From contig WNKI01000001.1 in assembly GCA_015350385.1 (NCBI GenBank), forward strand, positions 6,239,472-6,303,471: a stretch of DNA of 64,000 nucleotides, given 5' to 3'. Origin of the DNA: Aculops lycopersici (taxonomy: Eukaryota > Arthropoda > Arachnida > Trombidiformes > Eriophyidae). Shown piece after piece: positions 11,109 to 22,252 of the stretch (position 1 is its first letter; each line of letters starts with the position of its first letter). The position numbers and the translations under genes were made by a program. The notes under the pieces were generated by a model. It saw nothing but the letters and a program-made list of their open reading frames with translations. It did not search any database and was not told the DNA's origin.

Positions 11109-13430
11109 TTATCTACTCTGTCGCTCTTCTCGCCGTCTACTCAAACAAGAGGGCAACTCGGTGAGAGGATAAATGATCATGATGGCCAACGATAATAGAG
11201 CACAAGCTTGCCAGAGGCTCGTGAATGAGTAGTAGTCAAGGAAGACGCCGGCTGTGAGGCAACCCAATCCGTTGCCCAAACCATCGAAGGCGCCACTAAA
11301 GATTCCCTGCATCGTGGCTCTAAGAGGTAGTTTTAAAACATTTGGATCAATATCTGGATCAACAATCTTGCGTTCAATTAGCTCAGGTAAATAATCGTCA
11401 ACTCTATTGACGCAATCCAATGCAACCTCGGTGATTAGCGAGTACACAATTCCATAGGCAAGTCCATGGCAGCATTCGGTGATCATGGCCCAATAGGGCG
11501 AGTAATCCTCCAGGTAGGTACCGTAGTAGGCATATCTAACGAAGAATACCAGCGAGCAGCAGATTAGTCCACCTGAGCGGCCAACTTTAGGTATCAGAAA
11601 GGGGACTATAAATATAAAACAAATTACTTCGCTAATTGAGTGACAGGCCAAGTAGCCACCAGAGACATAGGAAAACTCGTGGCCATGTTGGCGGCAAATC
11701 TTCTCAACGTGAATAAAGAAGTATGTTAAATGGATTGTAACCAGGAGACCAAACAGGACAAACATGAGCAGAAACTTGAGCACACTCATGTCGCGTTTGA
11801 TAATTAGCTTCAACAGAACCAATTGTAGATCGTCGCCGGGTTTTGTCGTGGTGGTGGTCGGCGAGCTCATTGTTGTGTCCAAAATTGAATTCTTCAACGA
11901 TGGAGTTCCAATTTTCTTTTGCAATTCTATCGAGTCAATTGAGTTTGTTTTAGACATTGAGTCCAACGAGAAGGTTGCCGAGTCCTTGCTCTCGCCCTGG
12001 GAGCCATTAATTGCCGATTGTTGCTGGAACATGAGAGCCCTTGCCGCAGCCGCCTTGCTCATACTTGCGCTCGACGCTAGACTGCTCATCATCATCACCT
12101 GCGACCTCACCGGTTTGCATCCAGCACAATCAGCGCCAAAGCCACCACCTGTTAACGAGTCCGCTCGGCCAGTTGAGTTGTGCAAGTCGTCCACAATGAC
12201 ATGACCGCCGGCGGCACTCAACGAGTTGAGACGACCCAATGCCAGTTGGGTTCTCCTCAGCGCCTCTTTGCCCCAGGTAGTCTGCTTATCGGCGGCATTT
12301 TGGTTCGTCATGGACGACAAACATGGCGACGCAGCTCTGGATCTGGCCACTGGTGGCGGCAGCGGCGGGGTAGCTCTAATGGACCCGGTGCTACTTTCCA
12401 ATGCCTCCTTTGCCTTGGCCGCCTCGAGCTTGCCTCTGTTCAGAGCTAGCGTGTCCTCCAACTTGTTTATGCCGCCGCCACCGCCGCCGCTACTGTTGAT
12501 TGAACAATCCGTTGTTTTACAGGTGAGACTCGGCGACACCTTCAGTGGATTGCTAAGTTGGTGTTGCGCAAGTAACTCGCTCAAACCTCCACGCTTCCTT
12601 CTATTTAGAGTCAAGCTCGATTTGATATCCTCGAGAAATATATTTGCCACCGCGCCAACCATCTTTGGGTTCATCCTAACCGAACCACTGCCCAGAGTTC
12701 CGCCATTGAACTGCCTGGCGCCCGTAACACTCTCCAAGTCGGCGGGGTGCGCCCACGAATCCTGCTTTCTAACCTGTTGATCCTTGGTGGTTGGTGTGGA
12801 AAATCCATGATCCATTGCAGCGTCGGCCGCCCAATCGGCGCCGTCCATTTGAAAGTCCGCATTGGGCCAGCAAGCCAGCAGCATGGCCTCAATTAGGAGG
12901 GTTACAGTTTGCAACAGGAAGGCGGGTACAAATTTGGGCAGAAAAGGAAGCTCATTGAGTTGGCCAGCAATGAGACCTCCGATTCCCCAAGCAGCAGTGG
13001 CCCAGGCTCTATACGAGCCCCATGGCACCCCGTTCATTCGGGCCGCATTTACAGCCAACGCGTCACCGATGGACCAGGCGACACCAAATGCTGTGTAACC
13101 AACCACAATGCTAACGATATCAGCATACCAAACCAGCCGACCATGGTTCTTAATAACTTCGGGAAAAAATGGAGCAATTGATAGGGAACCATAACCCAAG
13201 GCCATGATTAAAATTGAACCAATCAAATACTTTTTGTGCGCCTGCTGCCTATCGGCCATAGCGCACAACATTGGCTTCGTAAGGGAGGCCAAGAATGGCA
13301 TTGCCATAAGCAAAACTCCAATCTCCGATAAGCTTGCATTCGAATGAGTTTGAAGAAATAGGGTCAGTAATATTATGGTGGCCGAGAGGCCGACATTGAA
13401 TAGGAAGTAGTGGTATATAAAGACGGACAT
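11109..13430 (-). CDS. Mfsd6: MFSD6-like major facilitator superfamily protein
   Basis: A single-exon frame of 773 residues starts with ATG directly before the first membrane helix. About six helices occupy the first 190 residues, including conserved MFS loop features (ADRQ after helix 2). A central hydrophilic segment of about 330 residues, rich in Ser, Gly and Ala, follows, then about six more helices. The split organisation and the C-terminal half match the MFSD6 (MFS_1_like) family. MFSD6 proteins are plasma membrane proteins whose substrate is not settled. The long central loop is probably cytoplasmic. An AATAAA on the minus strand (11110-11105) overlaps the stop codon, so the 3' UTR is very short. 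A further N-terminal exon cannot be excluded. Confidence 0.85.
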   Translation of the reverse strand: MSVFIYHYFLFNVGLSATIILLTLFLQTHSNASLSEIGVLLMAMPFLASLTKPMLCAMADRQQAHKKYLIGSILIMALGYGSLSIAPFFPEVIKNHGRLVWYADIVSIVVGYTAFGVAWSIGDALAVNAARMNGVPWGSYRAWATAAWGIGGLIAGQLNELPFLPKFVPAFLLQTVTLLIEAMLLACWPNADFQMDGADWAADAAMDHGFSTPTTKDQQVRKQDSWAHPADLESVTGARQFNGGTLGSGSVRMNPKMVGAVANIFLEDIKSSLTLNRRKRGGLSELLAQHQLSNPLKVSPSLTCKTTDCSINSSGGGGGGINKLEDTLALNRGKLEAAKAKEALESSTGSIRATPPLPPPVARSRAASPCLSSMTNQNAADKQTTWGKEALRRTQLALGRLNSLSAAGGHVIVDDLHNSTGRADSLTGGGFGADCAGCKPVRSQVMMMSSLASSASMSKAAAARALMFQQQSAINGSQGESKDSATFSLDSMSKTNSIDSIELQKKIGTPSLKNSILDTTMSSPTTTTTKPGDDLQLVLLKLIIKRDMSVLKFLLMFVLFGLLVTIHLTYFFIHVEKICRQHGHEFSYVSGGYLACHSISEVICFIFIVPFLIPKVGRSGGLICCSLVFFVRYAYYGTYLEDYSPYWAMITECCHGLAYGIVYSLITEVALDCVNRVDDYLPELIERKIVDPDIDPNVLKLPLRATMQGIFSGAFDGLGNGLGCLTAGVFLDYYSFTSLWQACALLSLAIMIIYPLTELPSCLSRRREERQSR

Positions 13431-14208
13431 TGTGCTGATGAATGATTGATTGCAGTCTTCTTATTTCTTCTCAAGTTTCCTCATAAGTTTCTGTTGTTGT
13501 TTAAACTGTCGATACTTCAGTTGGCTCTAGTTGCGCTAGGGTTCGCGCGCGCGCTCTAACAGGTGACTTTCTGAATCAAAGTCATTAATATACCAAATAA
13601 CAAATGACTCCTCTGTTATAATTTAAATCCGACATGTCAATAGAATGCCGTTATAATCTCACTAACCGACCGAAAACTTTCTGATTGCTTAAATACTTTG
13701 TTTCTTTTCCGTCCGTTCATGCGTTTGTTTGTCAACAAATTTGACGCTGAGTTATAAAATTCCTACGAGCTAGCTGACTCTAGAGTTCTAGGCATGAGCG
13801 AGTGGCTACCAGTATGAAAGTATTATAACTGTGCTAGTCGACACCAAGTGTAACATTGAAATAATCGGCAAAAGAGAGAAAGAAACTCGATGTCATGTTG
13901 ACGACTGTGGGTAAAAGGATCACCAATGGCGCTCAGACGCGCCCTTGTCACGATCTAGGCGCTCGGTCTGCTTACCGGTTCTGTCTAGTTCCGAGAGAAC
14001 AAGCTTGCGGTAGTTGGACGGGATCAGTTTGAGTTTCACGCAGTCGACAGTTGGAAAGAGAAAACAGGAGCAATCGAAAACATATTGGGCAACAGGTGCG
14101 ATAATCTCTGGGTGGAAAAGTTGACTTTTTCGTTGGTGTTGTTGTTTTGGTAGATCAAATAAGTTTAATACTTTGTTAGCAGTAAATTCGAGTTCGACGA
14201 CAAGAGGA
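13431..14208. other. Intergenic stretch with an uncertain coding-like segment
   Basis: This lies between the MFSD6-like start and the CCT2 stop, both on the minus strand. On the minus strand an open frame from about 14216 to 13920 follows the CCT2 stop with coding-like codon choice but no ATG, possibly an exon bounded by an acceptor near 14105 and a donor near 13977. I do not recognise it. A TATAAA-like motif lies near 13753 on the plus strand. Confidence 0.35.
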
Positions 14209-15831
14209 TTAATGGCCACGGTGGTCAGGTTGGCGTCTCCTGGGTGCAGACTTGAGGATATTGTCCACTCTAAGGATCATTTCCGCTGCCTCGGCAGCAC
14301 TAACTAGAGCCTGACGTTTGACGGCCAATGACTCGTTGATTGTCAACTCTGCCATATCGCCAACGATACCCTTGTTCATGTCGATGCCTTTTGAAAATTC
14401 ACCTGCCGTGTGTAAAGCTCTTAATTGTGGGATCAGCTGCGAGCTATCGTAACCGCCATTTTCCGCGATGATTGTGGGTAATGCTCTAAGTGCAGTTGCA
14501 TAGGCTTCCATAGCAAACTGCTGCTTGCCCATGGTTTTGTGTGCCAACTTTTCAACGGCGTCAGCCATCAACATTTCCGATGATCCACCGCCATATACTA
14601 ATTTCGGCTCCCTCACTACGGTTGCCAAGACACATAGGACATCGTGAATAGATCTTTGGGCTTCATCCAAAATTTGTTGCGTAGCCCCACGGATGACGAT
14701 TGTACAAGCCTCACCCACTGGAACACCTGAGAATCTCAGTAGCTTATCCTCGCCAATCATAACTTCCTCAATGAGGTCACATGTTCCAAGTCTAACCTTT
14801 CCCGGTTGTCCGAAGGTTGAGACAATCTCACCACCAGTCACTAGTGCAAGGCGCTCAATTCCATCAAAATCGGCATGCTCAATGGCCATAACTCCAGCGT
14901 CGGCAAACAATTGCTCTGGGAAATTGTAGATCAATTGACGGTTGATAAATACATTACATTTGTGACTTAAGATCATGTTAACCTTGTCCTTCATCTTCTC
15001 TTTCTCGGCCAGCTCCAACTCGGCCACCTTGGCTAGCGAGTCCACATTGACCCTCGAAGCAAAAACCTTTATCTTGTCTGTGTCCATCGGTGTATTTCCA
15101 ATCAATATCTTGGCATTCTCTATGCGCTTTGGCTGACCATTACCTGGCGTCTTGTCCAGCAAGAAGCCCTCGTCTAGGAAGGAATCTTCAAGTGAGCCAC
15201 CCAACTTCTTGATCAGCTGGATTGAATCTAAATTGCCCGAACCCTTCAATCTCATAACAGCGTCGACGCACAATTTGGCGAACAACTCCTTGCTTTGTGA
15301 GATAATCTTCGAGCTGAGGGTTGTCTTTGCAATGGTTATCAATTGTTCCCTAAATTTCTCTGGATCATCCTTGTCGAGGGGACGAGCAGTCTTTTCTAGA
15401 GCCTCTTTAGCGGCCAGTGTTGCCTCACGCCAACCCGCAATGATTGTCTGTGGATGGAACTTTTTGCCAACCAACTTCTCGGCTTCCTTCAACAACTCAG
15501 ATGCTAATACGGCAACCGTTGTTGTTCCATCGCCAACTTCCTCGTCTTGAACCTTTGCAATGTTGACCAAAACCTTGGCCGCCGGGTTGTCCACACCAAT
15601 GGATCTCAAAATTGTGGCCCCGTCATTTGTAACCTCCACTTTGCCCTCGTCGCGACCACTTCCGTACAGAATCTTGTCCATTCCCTTTGGTCCGAGAGTT
15701 GACTTGATAAGATCACCGACTGCATAGGCACCAACAAACGAGGACAATCTAGCCTGCTCGCCTTGTTCCTCGTCGGCCTCATTCTTAAGAATATTTACAG
15801 GATTCAGACTGACTTGCCTGAATTGCATCAT
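14209..15831 (-). CDS. CCT2: T-complex protein 1 subunit beta (CCT2)
   Basis: A single-exon frame of 540 residues, close to the usual length of about 535. It matches CCT beta throughout: the LGPKGMDK segment near residue 46, the nucleotide-binding GDGTTT motif near residue 100, and the YGGGSSEM segment in the C-terminal half. It is one of eight subunits of the cytosolic TRiC/CCT chaperonin ring, which folds actin, tubulin and WD40 proteins using ATP. The start is chosen at the first of two consecutive Met codons (MMQFRQ); the second would change one residue. The C-terminus ends a few residues after the conserved APR motif, as in other CCT2 proteins. The absence of introns is notable for a gene of this length. 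Confidence 0.97.
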   Translation of the reverse strand: MMQFRQVSLNPVNILKNEADEEQGEQARLSSFVGAYAVGDLIKSTLGPKGMDKILYGSGRDEGKVEVTNDGATILRSIGVDNPAAKVLVNIAKVQDEEVGDGTTTVAVLASELLKEAEKLVGKKFHPQTIIAGWREATLAAKEALEKTARPLDKDDPEKFREQLITIAKTTLSSKIISQSKELFAKLCVDAVMRLKGSGNLDSIQLIKKLGGSLEDSFLDEGFLLDKTPGNGQPKRIENAKILIGNTPMDTDKIKVFASRVNVDSLAKVAELELAEKEKMKDKVNMILSHKCNVFINRQLIYNFPEQLFADAGVMAIEHADFDGIERLALVTGGEIVSTFGQPGKVRLGTCDLIEEVMIGEDKLLRFSGVPVGEACTIVIRGATQQILDEAQRSIHDVLCVLATVVREPKLVYGGGSSEMLMADAVEKLAHKTMGKQQFAMEAYATALRALPTIIAENGGYDSSQLIPQLRALHTAGEFSKGIDMNKGIVGDMAELTINESLAVKRQALVSAAEAAEMILRVDNILKSAPRRRQPDHRGH

Positions 15832-16345
15832 CTTGACTGCTTCTCTAGTTTACCTGGTTAATAATGTGGTTATGTTCAATTTGTGTGACAAGTAACAATA
15901 GCTTAAAACTACAAACTAATAGTTTTAGTATCTAAATATTGATATTTTCAGTTCGATTCCACAAGAATAATCAGGTAGGACAACGTGCAGTTGGCTTTAA
16001 GAGAATCGCACGCATGTGGTCTTAGCTTACACTGTGGGCCGCCGCCCGAAAGCCGCAAGAGAAGCATGGCAACGAGAGATTTGCTCGCGCTGCGCTTTCG
16101 CTGCATCGTGCAGTTGGTGCGGCATCATCGTCAACGCTACAGTTTGGTGCAAAAGAGTGAAAAAAATACAAAAATAAAGGATACTAGAGAGAAGCTGCAA
16201 GTTTGTTTGGGATACTTGCAAGCTTAACTTGCTTACTTGTGACTTTGATTAGATCAGGAAATATTTATTATTGCTAAACTAGTATGTGAGGGATCACGGA
16301 TCATGGAATATCTTTGTTAGGTAACAATGAATGGATTGATAATAA
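15832..16345. other. Intergenic stretch between CCT2 and the C18orf32 homologue
   Basis: It should contain the CCT2 promoter and 5' UTR and the 3' end of the next minus-strand gene, for which TTTATT (minus-strand AATAAA) near 16265 is a plausible poly(A) signal. No further gene is seen. Confidence 0.5.
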
Positions 16346-16594
16346 TTAGTCATCCTTGGACTTGCTTGCTGAATCGTCTCCTCCCGCCCTACTCGTCGAC
16401 GGCTCCGGTCCGTCGTCCCTCTTCTTAGCAGCCTTTGGCCTGATGGGACACGAGGCATTCAGTGCCTCTGGACCCCAGAAGTAGGTAACGAATCTATCAA
16501 ATAATGGTTGGACGTAGGGTTGTACGTAGGGGTTGAGAAACTTCATGTACAAGATGATGAAAATGGTGGGTAGATAGCATTGAATGCAAACCAT
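16346..16594 (-). CDS. C18orf32: C18orf32 / UPF0729 small membrane protein
   Basis: This small protein of 82 residues begins with MVCIQC, followed by a hydrophobic segment (about residues 7-20), then KFLNPYVQPYVQP and a Lys/Asp/Ser-rich tail ending in KSKDD. The MVCI-C start, the hydrophobic helix and the KFL-PY motif are the hallmarks of the UPF0729 family (human C18orf32, 76 residues), an ER and lipid-droplet-associated protein reported to act in NF-kB signalling and GPI-anchor biology. The frame is open 45 nt further upstream, but family alignment places the start at the ATG at 16594. The nearest upstream same-strand sequence is gene-poor. Confidence 0.85.
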   Translation of the reverse strand: MVCIQCYLPTIFIILYMKFLNPYVQPYVQPLFDRFVTYFWGPEALNASCPIRPKAAKKRDDGPEPSTSRAGGDDSASKSKDD

Positions 16595-17629
16595 GATTGC
16601 TAATTTTTGTTGTTGTTTCTTTCTGGTCGTCCTGCTCAAAGATAACTAATTATTTTTCAGTGCTGGTTAGTCAAGATTAATATTCCGATATGTAACTGAA
16701 TAAGAACGAGCTAGAGTGAAAGAGTTAACTCGTCGGCGGAAGATTAATACAAACTTTGTTGTCGTTAGCAAAGAACTTGTGAAGCTCTGGGAAAACCAAT
16801 AGCTCGCTTGCGTTCGTGTACCACCAGAGGGAGCTTGAAAATCCCATTGCGACTGACAAACGTGAATGGCAAGCTCATAATGAAAGGAAGACTTCTCTCT
16901 ACTTTTAAATTTTCAGGCAAACTTTTAGAAAGAACAAAATGCAGCCGCATCCTTCAAGAGTTAGTCAACAAGTCAAGTTCATCAACCTGACAATTGCCTC
17001 TCTTGTTCGCAAATACCTGAAATCGCCGAGGTGCGCACCCTAACAGCTCGTCGGCAAGGTGGTTAGAACAAATTGCACCAGACGAAGTGGTGATGGATAC
17101 CCTAATGAGAATGTCACATTTTTGAGTTAAAGGGAGAGATAGATTGGTGATCTATTGGTGCTGACGCACTCGGCGACGATGACGAAAAGCTTGATATCTT
17201 CGTTCCTCATAAACAGCTCACTAAATAAAGTGTCAGTGACTCGTGTTTGATGCTGATAGATAACAAGGCATTATCCAACCAGTGGGCTAGTTAATTATTG
17301 ATCGAGATAACAACGACGTCGGATGCTCAAGATCGAGTTTGAGCTTGGGGTAATTTGATGCGATGCTGTCACAGATTCCGCTCCATCACAATAACATTTC
17401 TTTGTGACGATCGTCATAAGAAACTAGTTACTTGGCATCAGAGTCATTCCATCTTCAAGCGGAAATTATAATTCGAGATTGACGCAGAAAAAACTTGTTT
17501 ATATTCTGGATATCTGATCACTTTATTGACGCATCATCGACAAACAACCTGTTACTATCTATCAGATATACAAACAAACAAACAATCAAGACCCATCCTG
17601 GCTAACCAGATCCATCCTCATTAATGTCT

Positions 17630-17902
17630 TCATTTGTGCTGCTCGACACTTTGCTGCGCTGTTCCTTTGTTTCGGTAGTCAGGTTGTGGCCGCGATCCAC
17701 TAGATCGTGACAACGGAACGCATGAAACCGAGTCCAGTATATCGTCTGATCTCTCCTTGTCGTAAGAGTCTCTCAAATCAGTAAATCTCCCTCTGCAAGA
17801 CCATCCGCTAAGCCTCCCATCCGCACAGTCGCCGACCGAGACGAGCCGAACTAGGACCAAGAAGCTCATAGAGACGGTAGGCAGGCTCATCAAACTGTTC
17901 AT
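17630..17902 (-). CDS. Possible small secreted peptide, unrecognised
   Basis: A 90-residue frame begins with ATG at 17902. Residues 1-26 have the Leu/Val-rich core of a signal peptide ending in a short Gly-Asp-Cys segment. The predicted mature part is polar and contains two Cys residues (near positions 35 and 61) and few hydrophobic stretches. This layout is compatible with a neuropeptide or small secreted protein, but there is no dibasic-flanked amidation motif and I recognise no family. A same-strand frame (18130-17912) without an ATG ends just before it. This may be chance. Confidence 0.22.
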   Translation of the reverse strand: MNSLMSLPTVSMSFLVLVRLVSVGDCADGRLSGWSCRGRFTDLRDSYDKERSDDILDSVSCVPLSRSSGSRPQPDYRNKGTAQQSVEQHK

Positions 17903-20900
17903 TCATTTGGTTTAGTTTAGATTTGCTTCAATGGTAGGATACGGAATTTCCTCTGTGAGTGGTATCTCTTTGATGACATGTTGGAGTGCGAGTTTCAAAA
18001 GTCGAAACTTGGACAGGTGGCTGCAGTTCCATTTCTGTCCCACGTCTCGCCGGGCCGCATGTAGAATGTCGGACCTGGCGACAATCTTCGTTTTAAACTT
18101 TAACCACTGGCTAGCCACCCGTCGATCCAAAGGTTGCAGTCAGATCAAAACAAGCACCGATAGCAGATCTAGACCCCAGTGTCAAGTTCATTGTCTGGGT
18201 CGAAGTCAAAGGTTATTGGTGTAAAATTCATTTGATAAGTTAACTATCACTTTCTCTCGAGTTAACTCGCCTTCATAGGAAGTGTGTTGTGATTGGTAAT
18301 TAATTGCTATTATATTGACACTTACAATATTTTAAACGTTAAAAAAACTCACATTTCAGAGAAGGAATTTTTCGGGAAGTTTCCTCTTTATTCCTCCTCC
18401 TTCTCCTCGAGAAAAAAGATCAAAGCTCTCAACTCAAGAGAAATAGTAATGTAATGGTCGCCTTAAGGCAATGGAAGCGATTGGAACAAACTTGAAATAG
18501 AAATGGAAGTGAGAATTTGGTGAAATTCTAGAGACACTACTTAACCAGCCTCAAGCTCGCTAATCAGCGCATAGGATCTCTATTGAGCCAGAGTTTTATA
18601 TTCCCTTCCTCCAATTTTAAACCTAACCTCAAGAAGGCGGCAAGCGGGCAACCTGTTGACTTTTTCAAGGCGACTCCCCGTGTCCCTCCTTCCAAGTTGC
18701 TCAAGAGTGCCACTCGAGCCATTGGCTCAAGTGGTCGCTTGCGCTCGCGTCCGGGCTTACCTGTTAGCTAACCAAATTTCAGATAACCCTGTCCCTATCG
18801 CTTTCGGTTGCTTCAGCTCTCCCTCTCGCTTGGCATTATATCACAAAATAATATTTACAATTGCCACCTCTACTCACTGGGATATTGGAGTTTTGCCTGG
18901 TGAGCAGCGCGCCAGTGTTGTGACCAAATTTGATGCATGTATAAGTGGCGTCAGCGACGCAAGGTGGTCGTCGCTTGCGCGCTTCGCAACTAATAAGTGA
19001 GTGCCAGACTTTCTCGCTTTTATCACTTGAACTCAACTTACTTGTTAGCCCCTCCGCTGCCAACTGCATACGTCTTTCCTATCTAGACGCGCGATTTGCG
19101 CCCCTCAAGTGGCTGGCAGCGACGTGGTCTCCTGGTGGTCGGCGTAGCGCCAGGTTAGTGTCGTCGACTCAGCTGACGTTCAGCGGTTACACGAAACGCG
19201 CGCTTGGTTCGTTGGTTAGTTAGTTAGCTTGTCAGCAGTTAGTTAGTTAACCGCTGAGGATTTCGGCATTAGCCGTCATGTGAGTGGCAGTTCGACAGGC
19301 ACAAGCGACCTGTTGCTTGTTGGCTTGTCACCAAGGGCAGCGCGCGCTCACTCTGTTCGTGTGTGCGCCACTGAGAAGTCTTGCCAAAGATTTGAAGTTA
19401 TTAGATGTGCTCACCTATTTGAGCAATGCTATCACCGCGTAACGAGACTTTCTCTCCTCATTTCGTCTCGCTAGAGAACTCTCTAAATGTGCTTGTTAGC
19501 TAGTTAACTTAATGGCGGCTGACGCTTCCACCGCCGCCGCGGCGGTCGATGCACGCAGTTACTTTTTGGAGCCAATCGTTGCCTAGCTTAACATCGTGTT
19601 TGCAGCTGTAGAACCGATACCCTCTAACTCGCCAACTGAACAGCGGTAACTCGCAGGCTGATGGCCAGATGTGAGCAGCGACAACAGGTGATAACGGCAA
19701 CACTACTTTGGAGCATTGCATGCACTCGTAACTACTATCGCTCTGGCTGGCGCAATAGTAGTAGTCGTCGCCGCCGCCGCCAAAATGTAAGAGCTAACTA
19801 AATCTTCGAAGATCAATGAATCCTAAAAGTGCGCCTTTCATGTGTAAAAAATTCACGAGGTTTCGTGAAACAAATGCAATAAAAACAAAAAACAACAGCA
19901 GCAACGAAAAATGCTTTTCCGTAGAATTAGCACGCGACGAGGCAAAAAGCTGAGCTTGTTTTTGATCCAGTTAAAAATGGAATCACGTGGAGCCAAGTTT
20001 AGTTTTTTACCTGTAATCGGCAACAAGTGGTGGTCTCTGCTGTCCCCTTGCACGTCATTGAGCGGCGCATTGGGTTAGCATTGGTCAGCTGCAAATAGCC
20101 TGCCACTGATGTGTTTGTTACTGGTTTTTTACGCAAACTGAACAACAGCTACTTTTACTCAGCTAGCTAGCTGACTGGCTGGCCAATGGGCTTGCTGTTG
20201 CCAATGGAGCTGGTTGTGGTCAGCTGCGCTCAGGTGTTCACGTGCCGCTAACGAGTCTTTTGGTGTTGGTGGCTAATCTGGGAGCTGGTAAGAGGGATAA
20301 ATATAATCTTTCTCTCGAACCAGCTCATGAAAGTTATTTGAATCAACTACGAGCTCCGCTCGGTTATCCCAAATTGAGATCACGATAACAACAACAGCAA
20401 CAACAACGATAGCTGGTTACGTAACAACACTGGTCAGCGGTGTCGTCGTCATCGTTGTCGGCGAGTTCAAGGTATCCGCCAATCAGACATGCGATACGAT
20501 GAGCAGTCGCTGCCGCCGCCACTTGCCTTAACCGCGGAGGGAAACGAGAAATAAACCTAACTGGACCTGACTCGACTCCGCTGGACACTCGAAGAATCGA
20601 GACTAATAGCGAGACTTGAGCCAGAGTAAATATCAACCTGGCAGGTAATCGGTTGACCATAGCCGGCAGCTGTCGCCATGTGGCTTTTGATTGGCCGCTT
20701 CCTTCAAGTGGTCGTCTTTAGTAGTCGAGTTGATTTGTCTACTTGTTCTGCTACTGCTCCCACTATCACCGAAACCAGAGGTAGGCGTCCATATCTCAAG
20801 TGGTAGAGCCAGTCAGCCAGCCAGTCAGCCGGCCGGTGTTATAATAAAAATAATAGTATTTTGCATTGTGTTTGTTTACACCTTTGATCCGGCGGCTCCA

Positions 20901-21402
20901 CCGATCGAGCGAGAGAGGAAAAGGACGAGAGTCGAGCGACAAAATTAGCCATTCAATCGGTGGATCTCCTCGATTCCCTTCGACTATTTGTTTGATGGTC
21001 CAAAAATTTGGACTAAAACTACACACAACTACCTGCTAGCCTGCCAAATTTTCAGCTCTTGCTCTGGCAAGCTAGATGTGTGCGCGTCTCTCTCCATCTA
21101 CCTGTTGGTCAGTCAGTCAGTTTGTATCGCTGAAGCGGCCGACAAACTGGACAGCTACACAAGCACGAGTAGCAAAGTGCAGCCGGTAGCGAGCAAGCGA
21201 GTGAAAGCAAAAGAGCAGCGACCATAACCTTACTGCGAGCAAACTGAATCACGAGCTGCTAATGTTGTAGTACTGCGATGGCAATAATTAAGTCTCTCGC
21301 TCGCTCTCTCTTTTGGCTCGCTCACTTTTCTTCCTTGGCCAGACATTCTCTCCACTCTACTTGGTCAGCTAGCTTGACGACGACGACTAAAATGACGACG
21401 TC

Positions 21403-21445
21403 GTGGTTGTTGTTGTTGTTGTTGTTACTGTCGTCGTCGTCGTTG
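21403..21445. repeat. GTT/GTC trinucleotide repeat
   Basis: Runs of GTT followed by GTC units are visible in the gene-poor stretch upstream of ELOVL. Frames across them give Leu/Ser or Asn/Asp runs that I treat as non-coding. Confidence 0.6.
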
Positions 21446-22024
21446 CTGTCGTGGTTGCCGTCCACAGCGAGTAATGTAGCGAGAAACGAAAGCAAATCGA
21501 GCAACAGGAGGCAGGCGAGCGCCAAACTAACCGGCCGCTAGCCAACGGACTTGCTTGCTAGTCTACTGCTAGATGGAAAGTAACTTTCTATCGCCAACCA
21601 GTCGGCTGTCAGCTGCGTACTAGTTTTCTTGCTCTTTTCGCGCGATCGAGAAAGCGCAACAGGTGAGCGCGCAACTGATCGCTCGCACGCTCGCTTCCAC
21701 TAACTCAATCCGATCTCCTTCTACTGCTTGTAACTCGTCGTGGTCGAGATTTGGTTACGTAAGGCATTTTTCATTGGCTTTCCCGAGTGATGAACAGGCT
21801 AGCGAGCTAGCTTGCCAGTGAGCGAGCGAGCGAGCAAGCAAAAGAGCGAGTGAGAGAGAGACTTTTAGTGAGCTCGAGTTCTAGTCTCTTTGTAGACTCT
21901 TGATAGGATTTACATCGTTGGGTTATGTGTGTGAGCGCCTTGCTATGGGCTGGGGGCGGACCCGACCCGCCGTCTTAGCGAGAGGGCGTGGCAGCTGTGC
22001 CCGGTTCCACCGCCTGTGCGCAGG

Positions 22025-22032
22025 TATATAAA
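22025..22032 (+). promoter_or_regulatory. TATA box, probable ELOVL core promoter
   Basis: TATATAAA lies 221 nt before the ELOVL start codon. A transcription start about 25-32 nt downstream (about 22055-22065) would give a 5' UTR of about 190-200 nt. No competing plus-strand gene lies between. Confidence 0.5.
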
Positions 22033-22252
22033 CATGCAGTAGCTTGGAGAGAGTTACCATTCGATGCCAGGACTCTCGTATGCGAGTATCATCATCACCA
22101 CCAACCTCCACCTCCATCACCAAACCAAAACTCAGACCAAGAACAAGCCTAAGATTAATATCGAATCCAATTAAATCAAGAAATTATAATATTTTTATTA
22201 AGAAAAAGTATCTCTTATTAAATAAGCCCCACAAGTATATCAAGTATTTATC

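Larger units (their letters stand above)
16595..22252. other. Gene-poor stretch between C18orf32 and ELOVL
   Basis: I find no gene with recognisable similarity in this 5.6 kb. It contains a possible small secreted peptide frame (17630-17902, listed separately), many GA/CT-rich and TTAG/GCTAGC-rich runs, a GTT/GTC repeat near 21403-21445, TTACGTAA palindromes at 20417 and 21755, and a TATA box at 22025 that probably serves ELOVL. A minus-strand frame at 20364-20660 starts with a signal-peptide-like segment but degenerates into Cys and Asp runs encoded by simple repeats. Confidence 0.4.

Noticed and set aside
20364..20660. Minus-strand 98-codon frame with a signal-peptide-like start
   Set aside because: After about 45 codons it becomes Asp and Cys runs encoded by simple repeats, with no supporting splice partner.
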